Positions 1 through 7,095 of a stretch of 64,000 nt of DNA are shown here, piece after piece (positions within the stretch are counted from its first letter, which is position 1; every line of letters begins with the position of its first letter). The DNA is from Pseudomonas abieticivorans. GTDB taxonomy: Bacteria > Pseudomonadota > Gammaproteobacteria > Pseudomonadales > Pseudomonadaceae. Made by a program: the position numbers and the translations under genes. The stretch lies in the NCBI RefSeq assembly GCF_023509015.1, contig NZ_CP094975.1, positions 3,341,501 through 3,405,500 of the forward strand, written 5' to 3'. The notes beneath the pieces were generated by a model that did not search any database, was not told where the DNA came from, and was given only the letters and a program-made list of their open reading frames with translations.

Positions 1-836
1 CCTCCAGCGAAGTGGAGTTTCGCGGCGCCCTGGCCTGGATGATCGGCGAGGAGGGGCGGGGCGTCCCGACCATCATCGAGATGGTCGCCATGACCCGCTT
101 CGACTGCATGGTCGGCTCGAGCGCCTTGATGCGCCAGGCCCTGACCCAGGCCGCGCATCACTGCGCCTATCGCCAGGTGGGTGGCAAGCGCTTGGCCGAC
201 CAGCCACTGATGCAGAACGTGCTCGCCGACCTGGCGCTGGAAAGCGAAGCGGCACTGGCCCTGAGCATGCGCATGGGCCTGGCGTTGGACTGCCCGGGCG
301 ATGAGCAGCAAGCGCACTTTGCCCGGCTGGTCACGGCGGTGGGCAAGTACTGGATCTGCAAGCGTGCCCCCGCCATGATCAACGAGGCTGCCGAATGCAT
401 GGGCGGCGCAGGCTATGTCGAAGACAGCATCCTGCCGCGCCTGTATCGCGAGGCACCGGTGAACTCCACGTGGGAAGGCTCGGGCAATGTGCAATGCCTG
501 GACGTATTGCGCGCGCTGTCCAAGGAGCCTGGTGTGCTCGATGCCTTGTTCGCGGAGCTGGGCGATGGCCACGGCGACCGGCGCCTGGCCGCGCACATCC
601 AGCAGCTCAAGGCCGACCTCAAGGACAGCACCGACATCCAGTACCGCGCCCGCCAACTCACCGAAGACATCGCCTTGGGGCTGCAAGCCAAACTGCTGCT
701 TGAAGGTGGCAACGCGACCGTCAGCGATGCCTTCATCGAAAGCCGCCTGAGCGGCTCTGGCCGTGTATATGGTGGCCTGCCGCGAGGCCTTGATGTAGAG
801 GCGCTGGTGCTGCGCTCCACGCCCGCCTGGCCTTAA
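1..836 (+). CDS. acyl-CoA dehydrogenase, AidB-like, C-terminal part (5' end outside window)
   Basis: The frame is open from base 3, so this is the C-terminal ~278 residues of a longer protein; the first in-window GTG at 12 is an internal Val codon, not a start. Visible features are MIGEEGRGV, the acyl-CoA dehydrogenase C-terminal helical domain, ECMGGAGYVED and NSTWEGSGNVQCLDVLR. The last motif closely resembles the end of E. coli AidB and isovaleryl-CoA-type dehydrogenases. The family uses FAD to desaturate acyl-CoA substrates; AidB itself is linked to alkylation stress and may have lost that role. The substrate cannot be inferred. The gene ends 68 bp before amn and shares its strand. Confidence 0.85.
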   Translation, partial: SSEVEFRGALAWMIGEEGRGVPTIIEMVAMTRFDCMVGSSALMRQALTQAAHHCAYRQVGGKRLADQPLMQNVLADLALESEAALALSMRMGLALDCPGDEQQAHFARLVTAVGKYWICKRAPAMINEAAECMGGAGYVEDSILPRLYREAPVNSTWEGSGNVQCLDVLRALSKEPGVLDALFAELGDGHGDRRLAAHIQQLKADLKDSTDIQYRARQLTEDIALGLQAKLLLEGGNATVSDAFIESRLSGSGRVYGGLPRGLDVEALVLRSTPAWP

Positions 837-904
837 ACACACGTGCCTTTGCGCCGGGATACAGGCAAGATGGAGCTCTGCAAGAGTCAGACAGGAAGTT
901 CACC

Positions 905-2377
905 GTGACCAGTACAGCCGATGCATTTGTAGTTGTAGAGTCTGCCGAGGAAGCCGTTGACCGGCTCGCGGCCTTACATGAACGGGCCACTACTGCCTTG
1001 AGCCAGGCGTTGAAGCGCTACCTCAAGGACCGCACCGAACCCGACGCCGCGCAACGCGTGACGTTCCGTTACCCCGAACTGCGCCTGACCTATCGCGTGC
1101 AGGGCGAAGTGCCGACCATCACCCGCGCCTACGCCAAGGTGCAGTTGCCGGGCACTTACAGCGTCACCGTCACCCACCCGGCGGCGTTTCGCAACTACCT
1201 GCTCGAACAGCTCAAGCCGCTGATGAGCGACTTCACCGTGGTGGTGGAAGTGGGCGTCAGTGAACAGAACATCCCGTACCCCTACGTGGTGGAGCAAGGC
1301 GACGAGCTGGCCGGCACCGGCGTGACCGCGGCTGCGCTGGCGCGGGTATTCCCCAGTACCGACCTGTCGGCGGCCACCGACGGTATCGCCGACGGCCTGT
1401 ACGATTGGGCGAACGTCGACCCGCTGCCCTTGGCGCTGTTCGACGCGGCGCGCGTCGACTTCTCGCTGCGCCGCCTGGTGCATTACACCGGCAGCGACTG
1501 GCGCCACGTGCAGCCATGGATTCTGCTGACCAACTACCACCGCTATGTCGATCAGTTCGTGATGCATGGCCTGGAGCAGCTGCAGAATGACCCGCGCTTC
1601 GTGCGCATGGTCATGCCGGGCAACGTCATCATCGACAAAGCCATGAGCCACGATGAAGCCCAGGCACTGGCTGCAGGCGTTGTGTGGCACCGTTACCAGA
1701 TGCCGGCCTACCACCTGATCGCCGAAGACGGTCACGGCGTAACGCTGGTGAACATCGGCGTAGGCCCCTCCAACGCCAAAAACATCACCGACCACCTGGC
1801 GGTGCTGCGCCCGCACTGCTGGCTGATGATCGGCCACTGCGGCGGCCTGCGTCAGTCGCAAACCATCGGCGACTACGTGTTGGCCCACGCCTACATGCGC
1901 CAGGACGGCATTCTCGACCGCGTGCTGCCACCCAACATCCCGATTCCGGCATTGGCCGAGGTGCAGCTGGCGTTGCAGGAAGCGGCGGCGCAGGTCACCG
2001 GCGAGCGTGGCGACGAGCTGAAAAAACGCCTGCGCACCGGCACCGTATTGACCTATGACGACCGTAACTGGGAGCTGCGCTGGGCGCAGGAGCGGCCGTT
2101 GATCAACCTGTCGCGCGCCGTGGCCGTGGACATGGAAAGCGGCACCATCGCCGCCCAAGGTTACCGCCTGCGTGTGCCTTACGGCACTTTGCTGTGCGTG
2201 TCCGACAAGCCGCTGCACAGCGAGATCAAACTGCCGGGCTCGGCCAACGCGTTCTACAACCGTGCGGTCAGCCAGCACTTGAACATCGGGATCGCGGCCC
2301 TGGACCTGCTGCGTAACCAGCTCAACTCGCTGCACTCGCGCAAACTGCGCAGCTTCGACGAACCGCCGTTCCGTTGA
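905..2377 (+). CDS. amn: AMP nucleosidase
   Basis: 490 aa, the usual length for Amn. It hydrolyses AMP to adenine and ribose 5-phosphate in the cytoplasm (purine salvage and adenylate balance). The N-terminal Amn-specific domain (about residues 10-170) is followed by a nucleoside phosphorylase-like domain with GVGPSNAKNITDH, MIGHCGGLR and AVDMESGTIAAQG; the Glu of the last motif is the conserved nucleobase-site acid. The start is GTG, chosen for the AGGAAG ribosome site a few bases upstream. A strong hairpin directly follows the stop, so the gene appears to be its own transcription unit. Confidence 0.95.
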   Translation: MTSTADAFVVVESAEEAVDRLAALHERATTALSQALKRYLKDRTEPDAAQRVTFRYPELRLTYRVQGEVPTITRAYAKVQLPGTYSVTVTHPAAFRNYLLEQLKPLMSDFTVVVEVGVSEQNIPYPYVVEQGDELAGTGVTAAALARVFPSTDLSAATDGIADGLYDWANVDPLPLALFDAARVDFSLRRLVHYTGSDWRHVQPWILLTNYHRYVDQFVMHGLEQLQNDPRFVRMVMPGNVIIDKAMSHDEAQALAAGVVWHRYQMPAYHLIAEDGHGVTLVNIGVGPSNAKNITDHLAVLRPHCWLMIGHCGGLRQSQTIGDYVLAHAYMRQDGILDRVLPPNIPIPALAEVQLALQEAAAQVTGERGDELKKRLRTGTVLTYDDRNWELRWAQERPLINLSRAVAVDMESGTIAAQGYRLRVPYGTLLCVSDKPLHSEIKLPGSANAFYNRAVSQHLNIGIAALDLLRNQLNSLHSRKLRSFDEPPFR

Positions 2378-2385
2378 GGTTTGCT

Positions 2386-2428
2386 CAAACCGGCAGGGCC
2401 CTCTAGCATAGGCGGCCCTGCCGGTTTG
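2386..2428 (+). terminator. hairpin terminator after amn
   Basis: Perfect 15-bp inverted repeat, CAAACCGGCAGGGCC at 2386-2400 and its complement at 2414-2428, with a 13-nt loop, followed by a T-rich stretch (AATTGTTTGTTG). It starts 9 bp after the amn stop and ends 15 bp before the chosen rluE start, so it separates the two genes. Confidence 0.75.
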
Positions 2429-2443
2429 AATTGTTTGTTGGCC

Positions 2444-3061
2444 ATGTCCCTACCTCCGCGTACCTCCCACCGCAAACCCGCTGCCCCGCGCCGTGTCGCC
2501 AAGGCGCCGCCGGCCGCGCCACGCTTGATCCTGTTCAACAAGCCATTCGACGTGCTCACCCAGTTCAGCGATGGTGACGGGCGCGCTACCCTCAAGGATT
2601 ACATCGACGTGCCCGGCGTGTACCCAGCCGGGCGCCTGGATCGCGACAGCGAAGGCTTGTTGCTGCTGACCAATGACGGCCAGTTGCAGGCACGCATCGC
2701 CGACCCCAAGCACAAGCTGGCCAAAACCTACTGGGTGCAGGTGGAAGGTGAGCCTGGCGAAGAGCAGTTGCAGCGCCTGCGCCAGGGCGTAGAACTGAAC
2801 GACGGCATGACCCTGCCCGCCGAGGCTCGCCGCCTGGAAGAGCCTGAGTTGTGGCCGCGCAACCCACCGGTGCGCTTTCGCAAGAACATCCCCACCTACT
2901 GGCTGGAGCTGGTGATCAAGGAAGGCCGCAACCGCCAGGTGCGGCGCATGACGGCGGCGGTGGGTTTGCCGACGCTGCGGCTGGTGCGGGTCAGGATCGG
3001 CGAGTGGAGCATCGAGGGGCTGGATCAGGGGCAGTGGAAGGAAGTGGCTGCGAAGTTGTAG
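2444..3061 (+). CDS. rluE: 23S rRNA pseudouridine(2457) synthase RluE
   Basis: 205 aa from ATG 2444. An upstream in-frame TTG at 2381 is rejected because it would start inside the terminator hairpin. RsuA/RluE-type pseudouridine synthase without an S4 domain, as in RluE. Motifs are [11 protein letters not shown], the catalytic-Asp segment [24 protein letters not shown] and the closing [15 protein letters not shown]. It isomerises one uridine of 23S rRNA during ribosome assembly. A basic Pro/Arg-rich N-terminal tail of about 25 residues precedes the catalytic fold, as in E. coli. Confidence 0.93.
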   Translation: MSLPPRTSHRKPAAPRRVAKAPPAAPRLILFNKPFDVLTQFSDGDGRATLKDYIDVPGVYPAGRLDRDSEGLLLLTNDGQLQARIADPKHKLAKTYWVQVEGEPGEEQLQRLRQGVELNDGMTLPAEARRLEEPELWPRNPPVRFRKNIPTYWLELVIKEGRNRQVRRMTAAVGLPTLRLVRVRIGEWSIEGLDQGQWKEVAAKL

Positions 3062-3071
3062 CTGCCAGCCC

Positions 3072-3281
3072 TCACCCCGATCGCCCCTCAAGCACCGCAA
3101 TCACCACGCTCTTGATCACGAACGCGAGAATCCCCAACCCCAGCACCGCAAACAAGATCATCGTGCCAAACCGACCGGCTTTGGACTTTTTCGCCAAGTC
3201 CCAGACGATAAAGCCCATGAAGCCGATCAGCACGGTCACCAGGATGGTCATCATCCATTCTTCGAATACGCCTGGGTCCAT
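3072..3281 (-). CDS. DUF2788 family small membrane protein
   Basis: 69 aa. Two hydrophobic segments (about residues 10-28 and 40-62) separated by a short basic loop (AKKSKAGRFG) suggest a two-helix inner-membrane protein; the sequence fits the DUF2788 family of small Pseudomonas proteins with no assigned function. The ATG at 3281 has an AGGAG site 7 bp upstream. It begins 12 bp after the stop of the upstream Lrp-type gene on the same strand, so the two are probably cotranscribed. It is convergent with rluE. Confidence 0.8.
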   Translation of the reverse strand: MDPGVFEEWMMTILVTVLIGFMGFIVWDLAKKSKAGRFGTMILFAVLGLGILAFVIKSVVIAVLEGRSG

Positions 3282-3293
3282 GTCGTTCTCCTG

Positions 3294-3773
3294 TCAGGTA
3301 CGCAGATGCGTCAACGGCAACTCGGTGCTGGCCAGCACCTGGTTGAGCACGAAGCTTGAGCGTACGCTGGTTACGCCCTCGATACGGGTCAGGTGGCCGA
3401 GCAGCAGTTTTTGATAATGGTCCATGTCGGGCACCACCACCTTGAGCTGGTAGTCGGCCTCCATGCCGGTCACCAGGCTGCATTCCAGCACCTGGGGCAG
3501 GCTGCGAATGGCCTGCTCGAAATTCTCGAAGCGTTCGGGCGTGTGTCGGTCCATGCCGATGTGCACGTAGGCCGTCAGGCTCAAGCCGAGCATCTTGCGG
3601 TCCAGCAGGGCCACCTGGCGGGTGATGTAGCCGTCATCTTCCAGTTGCTTGACCCGCCGTGAGCAAGGCGAGGGCGACAGGCCGATGCGTTCGGCCAGTT
3701 CCTGGTTGGAAATGCGCGCATCGCGCTGCAATTCGGCAAGAATACTCAGGTCATAGCGGTCTAGTTTGCTCAC
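3294..3773 (-). CDS. Lrp/AsnC family transcriptional regulator
   Basis: 159 aa from a GTG start. N-terminal winged helix (LDRYDLSILAELQRDARI, then recognition helix LSPSPCSRRVKQLEDDGYI) and a C-terminal RAM/AsnC effector domain (VTGMEADYQLKVVVPD, IRSSF-like end). It would bind DNA as an octamer-type feast/famine regulator responding to an amino acid. Its target is not evident: no metabolic gene is divergent from it, only the long non-coding stretch 3774-4593, and the DUF2788 gene follows it. It is clearly different from the second Lrp protein at 15073-15516. Confidence 0.88.
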   Translation of the reverse strand: MSKLDRYDLSILAELQRDARISNQELAERIGLSPSPCSRRVKQLEDDGYITRQVALLDRKMLGLSLTAYVHIGMDRHTPERFENFEQAIRSLPQVLECSLVTGMEADYQLKVVVPDMDHYQKLLLGHLTRIEGVTSVRSSFVLNQVLASTELPLTHLRT

Positions 3774-3889
3774 GTTTCAGGCCTTTGTCGTTTCTATTGC
3801 GGTAAATTATCTATCCGAAGTTAAAAATTGCGCAAGTGATGATTGATTGAGCAATCTTCGCAATCCTTCGTCGTCCATTGCGGCCTATT

Positions 3890-4090
3890 CTTATACCCAG
3901 AATCACTACCCGGACATGAGTCCACTGCAGCTAGACCCAAGCAGGCAAGCTGCGGCCACTCCTCCCCACAGGGTTGAGGCGGCCCCCGGGTTACACACTG
4001 TCCAGAAGACGGCGTGAGGTGAGCCAACGTCAAAAGCGTTGCGCACGGACGAAGTTCGATAGAGGGGGCCGACGGGCCTCCTTTTTTTTT
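3890..4090 (+). ncRNA. possible small RNA ending in a Rho-independent terminator
   Basis: No protein gene reads into the terminator at 4063-4090 from the left on the + strand. The preceding ~200 bp contains inverted repeats, for example GCAGCT/AGCTGC around 3927-3955, and a TATTCTTATACCC segment near 3889-3901 that could hold a -10 element. Together these suggest a short transcript. I do not recognise the sequence as a known Pseudomonas sRNA. The 5' end is only a guess. Confidence 0.35.
4063..4090 (+). terminator. Rho-independent terminator without an assigned upstream gene
   Basis: An 8-bp stem (AGGGGGCC 4063-4070, GGCCTCCT 4075-4082, with one G-T wobble) and a GACG loop are followed directly by a run of T to 4090. 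This is a textbook intrinsic terminator for + strand transcription. The nearest upstream gene on this strand is rluE, a kilobase away and beyond two minus-strand genes. Confidence 0.65.
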
Positions 4091-4460
4091 GGCTTAACTC
4101 CGCTCTTACCAATGTGGGAGCAAGCCTTGCTTGCGATGGGCTGGCGACTCAATAACGGCCACCACCGGCCGCCCGCGCGGCCTATCGCAAGCAAGCTTGC
4201 TCCCACATTTGCTGCAACGTGCCGCAGTCTGGTGGAGAGGTATTGACTGCCTTGGGTGTACTGCAGGTGCATTTTTTTTGGCTTAACTCCGCTCTTACCA
4301 ATGTGGGAGCAAGCCTTGCTTGCGATGGGCTGGCGACTCAATAACGGCCACCACCGGCCGCCCGCGCGGCCTATCGCAAGCAAGCTTGCTCCCACATTTG
4401 CTGCAACGTGCCGCAGTCTGGTGGAGAGGTATTGACTGCCTTGGGTGTACTGCAGGTGCA
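4083..4460. repeat. tandem duplication, two 189-bp copies, each holding a REPIN
   Basis: Copy 1 runs about 4083-4271 and copy 2 about 4272-4460; I see no difference between them. Each copy contains an inverted pair of REP-type palindromes (4111-4209 and 4300-4398): TGTGGGAGCAAGC...CTTGCGAT at the left and its mirror image ATCGCAAGCAAGC...CCCACATT at the right, with a GC-rich centre. The duplicated segment also includes non-REP flank ending at CTGCAGGTGCA and a T-run. Identity indicates a recent duplication. Confidence 0.9.
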
Positions 4461-4593
4461 TTTTTTATGCCTGCAGAAAAGCCCAGGTGCCGCCGATACC
4501 TGTTTCAGACGGACTGATAGACTTGTACCAGAACCGAAATCGGTTTTTTAAGTCTTACGTATACGTATACGCCCTAACCCCGTGAGGATAAGC

Positions 4594-5643
4594 ATGAAGT
4601 CGCGCATCTGGCGTTTGGCAGGTGTTGGTTTGCTCTGTTTGGGCGTCAGCGCCCAGACCTTGGCTGAAGGGCCTAACAGTCAGCAAGAACAACAACGGGG
4701 CGAGCAACATGGCCCGCAAGGTGGCCAGCATAACGGGGAGCATGGCGGTGGCCAGCAGAACCGTGCACCGCAGCAAGACAACCGCACGCCGTCGGCAAAC
4801 CGTGCCCCCCCGCAGGAAAATCGTGCGCCGCAGCAGAATCGCGTGCAACCCAATCAATTCCCGCAGAACCAATACCGTCAACAGCAGCCCCAGCAGAACC
4901 AGTTTCCACAGAACCAATATCACCAGCCCGAGCACGTAAATCAGCCCCCGATCCAGCCGCGGCCAGACACCGTGCGCCAGACCCAGGAGCCGATCCGTGG
5001 CAACTATCAGGACCTACGCCCGCAGAACGGCGGCCATAACAACTGGCAAGCCGGTGGTCGCCCCGATGATCACCGTTGGCCGGGCCGCCCTGATGGGCAT
5101 GGCAACGGTTGGGGGGGTGGCCCGCGTTATCGCCCAGGGCAAATGATCGAACGCTTCCCCGGCCAGGAATATCGTGTGCCGTACCGTGGCCAGGACTTTT
5201 TCTATTCAGGTGGCTACTGGTATCGCCCGCTGGGCACCCGCTATGAAGTGGTGACGCCGCCTTATGGCATCCGTACCCGCTACATTCCCGACTACGCCCA
5301 AGAGATGTGGATTGGTGGCGCGCTGTTCTTTGTGGCCGCCGGCAGTTACTACCAGTGGCAGGACGACAGTCAGGATTACGTGGTCGTCAACCCGCCGCAG
5401 CAACCGGTACAGGTGCAACAGCAGGAACAGCAGGCCAGCCCGTATGACGTGGCCTCGTATCCGGCGTATGGCCAAAGCCCTGAACAAGTCCAGCAAGACC
5501 GCTACGACTGCTACCGCTGGGCGGTCGAGCAAACCCACTTCGACCCGGCATCGGCCACTTACGCCCCGGACCCCTCGGTGGTGGCAAGCTTTCGCAACGC
5601 CACGGCCTCGTGCCTGAGCGGGCGTGGTTACCAGGTCAATTGA
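4594..5643 (+). CDS. DUF6515 family secreted protein with Gln/Asn-rich N-terminal half
   Basis: 349 aa from ATG 4594, with GAGGA upstream at 4584-4588; an in-frame GTG at 4582 is less likely. Signal peptide: basic start MKSRIWR, hydrophobic core LAGVGLLCLGVSA, probable cleavage after TLA. Residues ~25-150 are low complexity (Gln, Asn, Pro, with repeated NRAPQQ- and NQFPQNQY-type blocks). Residues ~170-260 form the ordered part (PGQEYRVPYRGQDFFYSGGYWYRP...YGIRTRYIPDY...GALFFVAAGSYYQW), followed by a Gln-rich linker and a Cys-containing C-terminal segment (YDCYRWAV...ATASCLSGRGY). Periplasmic or envelope location is inferred; function unknown. Its stop overlaps the convergent fieF stop by 8 bp. 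Confidence 0.75.
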   Translation: MKSRIWRLAGVGLLCLGVSAQTLAEGPNSQQEQQRGEQHGPQGGQHNGEHGGGQQNRAPQQDNRTPSANRAPPQENRAPQQNRVQPNQFPQNQYRQQQPQQNQFPQNQYHQPEHVNQPPIQPRPDTVRQTQEPIRGNYQDLRPQNGGHNNWQAGGRPDDHRWPGRPDGHGNGWGGGPRYRPGQMIERFPGQEYRVPYRGQDFFYSGGYWYRPLGTRYEVVTPPYGIRTRYIPDYAQEMWIGGALFFVAAGSYYQWQDDSQDYVVVNPPQQPVQVQQQEQQASPYDVASYPAYGQSPEQVQQDRYDCYRWAVEQTHFDPASATYAPDPSVVASFRNATASCLSGRGYQVN

Positions 5644-6547
5644 TCGGCTGAGCCCGTTCGCGGCTCGCTTTCACCAGTTCCTGCGGGTCGGCGTGCACCA
5701 GCACCTCGGCCCGCGGGAACTCGGCCTTGATGGCCGCTTCCACTTGGTCGCACAGGGCGTGCGCGGCGGTCAGGGTCAGGTCACCCGGCAATTCCAGATG
5801 CAACTGCACGAACCAGTGTGTGCCGGACATGCGCGTGCGCAGGTCATGGGCGCCGAGTACGCCCGGCACGCTGCAGGCCAAGGCAAGCATCTGCTCGCTG
5901 ACTTCCACGTCCAGTGCTTTGTCCATCAGGATGGCGGTACTTTCCCGGGCGATCTGGATGGCGCTCCAAAGGATGTACAGGGAAATCCCCAAGCCGAAAA
6001 ACGCGTCCGTCTGTGGAAAGCCAAAGCGGGCCAACACCAACGCCACCAGGATGCTGCCGTTGAGCATCATGTCGGAACGGTAGTGCAGCGAGTCGGCGCG
6101 AATGGCCGTGGAGCCAGTTTCGCGGATCACCTTGAACTGAATCGTCAGCAGCCCGGCCGTGAGCACCAGCGACAGGATCATTACCGCGATGCCCACGCCC
6201 GCTTCGCCGATAGGCTGCGGGTTATGCAGCCGTTCGAAGGCTTGGTAGGCGATGATCACCGCACTGGCGCCGATAAACAGTGCCTGGGCCATGCCTGCCA
6301 GCGCTTCGGCCTTGCCGTGGCCATAACGGTGGTCCTCGTCGGCTGGGCGCAGCGCGTAATGCACCGCCAGCAGGTTGAGGAACGAGGTGGCGCCATCCAG
6401 TATCGAGTCGGTCAGGCCGGCTAGCAGGCTGACCGAGCCGCTCAGCCACCAGGCAATGGCCTTGGCAATGATCAGCACAGTGGCCACGCCCAGCGACGCG
6501 CGGGTCGCCAGGCGCAACAGCTTGAGGTGTCGCTCGGAGTTGGCCAT
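5636..6547 (-). CDS. fieF: cation diffusion facilitator, FieF/YiiP type
   Basis: 303 aa inner-membrane metal(II)/proton antiporter exporting Zn2+, Fe2+ or related ions. Six transmembrane helices are followed by a cytoplasmic metal-binding domain. Transport-site residues are visible as TDSILD in helix 2 and HYRSD in helix 5 (the D/D and H/D pairs of site A). DEDHRYGHGKAEALA lies between helices 2 and 3, and GAHDLRTRMSGTHWFVQLHLEL...VLVHADP matches the C-terminal domain of YiiP. It begins 8 bp after the lipoprotein gene stop, so the two probably form an operon. Confidence 0.92.
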   Translation of the reverse strand: MANSERHLKLLRLATRASLGVATVLIIAKAIAWWLSGSVSLLAGLTDSILDGATSFLNLLAVHYALRPADEDHRYGHGKAEALAGMAQALFIGASAVIIAYQAFERLHNPQPIGEAGVGIAVMILSLVLTAGLLTIQFKVIRETGSTAIRADSLHYRSDMMLNGSILVALVLARFGFPQTDAFFGLGISLYILWSAIQIARESTAILMDKALDVEVSEQMLALACSVPGVLGAHDLRTRMSGTHWFVQLHLELPGDLTLTAAHALCDQVEAAIKAEFPRAEVLVHADPQELVKASRERAQPIN

Positions 6548-6555
6548 GGAATCCC

Positions 6556-6975
6556 TTATGCCGCGGGCTTGAAGCCGTACATCGCCAGTTGCTCGACGCT
6601 GCCGCGATGCTGGATCAGGCGTGGGTCGTTGAGGGGCAGGTTCTTGCCCAGTTCCGATTGCAGGATGGCTTGCAGCTTGGCCTTGTCGACCTTGCCGTCG
6701 GCGGTGATGGCTTCATTGAGTTTTTCCGGGGCCACTTGCGCCGTGCTGCCGCCTGGCAAGTAGATGGCGCCGGTGGCGAAGTCGACGCCGAAGGCGATCA
6801 GGCCGGGGATCACGTAAAACAAGATGCCGACCGCGTCGAGCACGGCGATCACCGGGTCGATCTTGCCGTCGATCTGGCCGCGACGATCAGGCCAGAACAG
6901 GGTGCCGCAGGCGGTCAGTTGGGTCAGCAGGGCAGCGACCACGACGCCACCGATTACACGGGAAGGGATGCGCAT
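6556..6975 (-). CDS. predicted lipoprotein of unknown function
   Basis: 139 aa starting at ATG 6975 (GGAG 8 bp upstream); a longer frame to 7002 lacks support. Type II signal peptide MRIPSRVIGGVVVAALLTQLTACG, split as a basic start, a hydrophobic core and the lipobox LTAC. A short Arg/Asp segment (FWPDRRGQIDGK) follows, then a strongly hydrophobic stretch (about residues 35-65, IAVLDAVGILFYVIPGLIAFGVDFATG) and a charged C-terminal helical tail. I recognise the general small-lipoprotein pattern but no characterised family. It lies just upstream of fieF and diverges from hrpB, so an envelope role linked to metal export is only a guess. Confidence 0.75.
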   Translation of the reverse strand: MRIPSRVIGGVVVAALLTQLTACGTLFWPDRRGQIDGKIDPVIAVLDAVGILFYVIPGLIAFGVDFATGAIYLPGGSTAQVAPEKLNEAITADGKVDKAKLQAILQSELGKNLPLNDPRLIQHRGSVEQLAMYGFKPAA

Positions 6976-7095
6976 GAAGAACTCCAGACAGGAAGGCCAC
7001 AACTATACAAGGCAAAGCGCCCGCACTCACAGTTAAGACCATGAATATGAACGCAGGGTTCGCCGTTATACTGCTCGGCCTGTTTGGGAGCCACC

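Larger units (their letters stand above)
3774..4593. other. 820-bp intergenic region
   Basis: No credible coding region. It holds the promoter side of the Lrp gene (AT-rich 3790-3850), the possible small RNA and terminator, the 189-bp tandem duplication, a short hairpin AACCGA/TCGGTT followed by T6 at about 4532-4549, and an alternating ACGTATACGTATAC tract at about 4558-4571 just before the DUF6515 gene. A minus-strand open frame over the duplication reads the same 60-odd residues twice and is not a gene. Confidence 0.7.

Noticed and set aside
3925..3965. Sigma-54 type promoter (TGGC...TTGC on the minus strand)
   Set aside because: The spacing between GG and GC is one base too short for a sigma-54 site.
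4030..4461. 143-codon minus-strand ORF over the 189-bp duplication
   Set aside because: It simply reads the duplicated REPIN twice; no start signal or domain.
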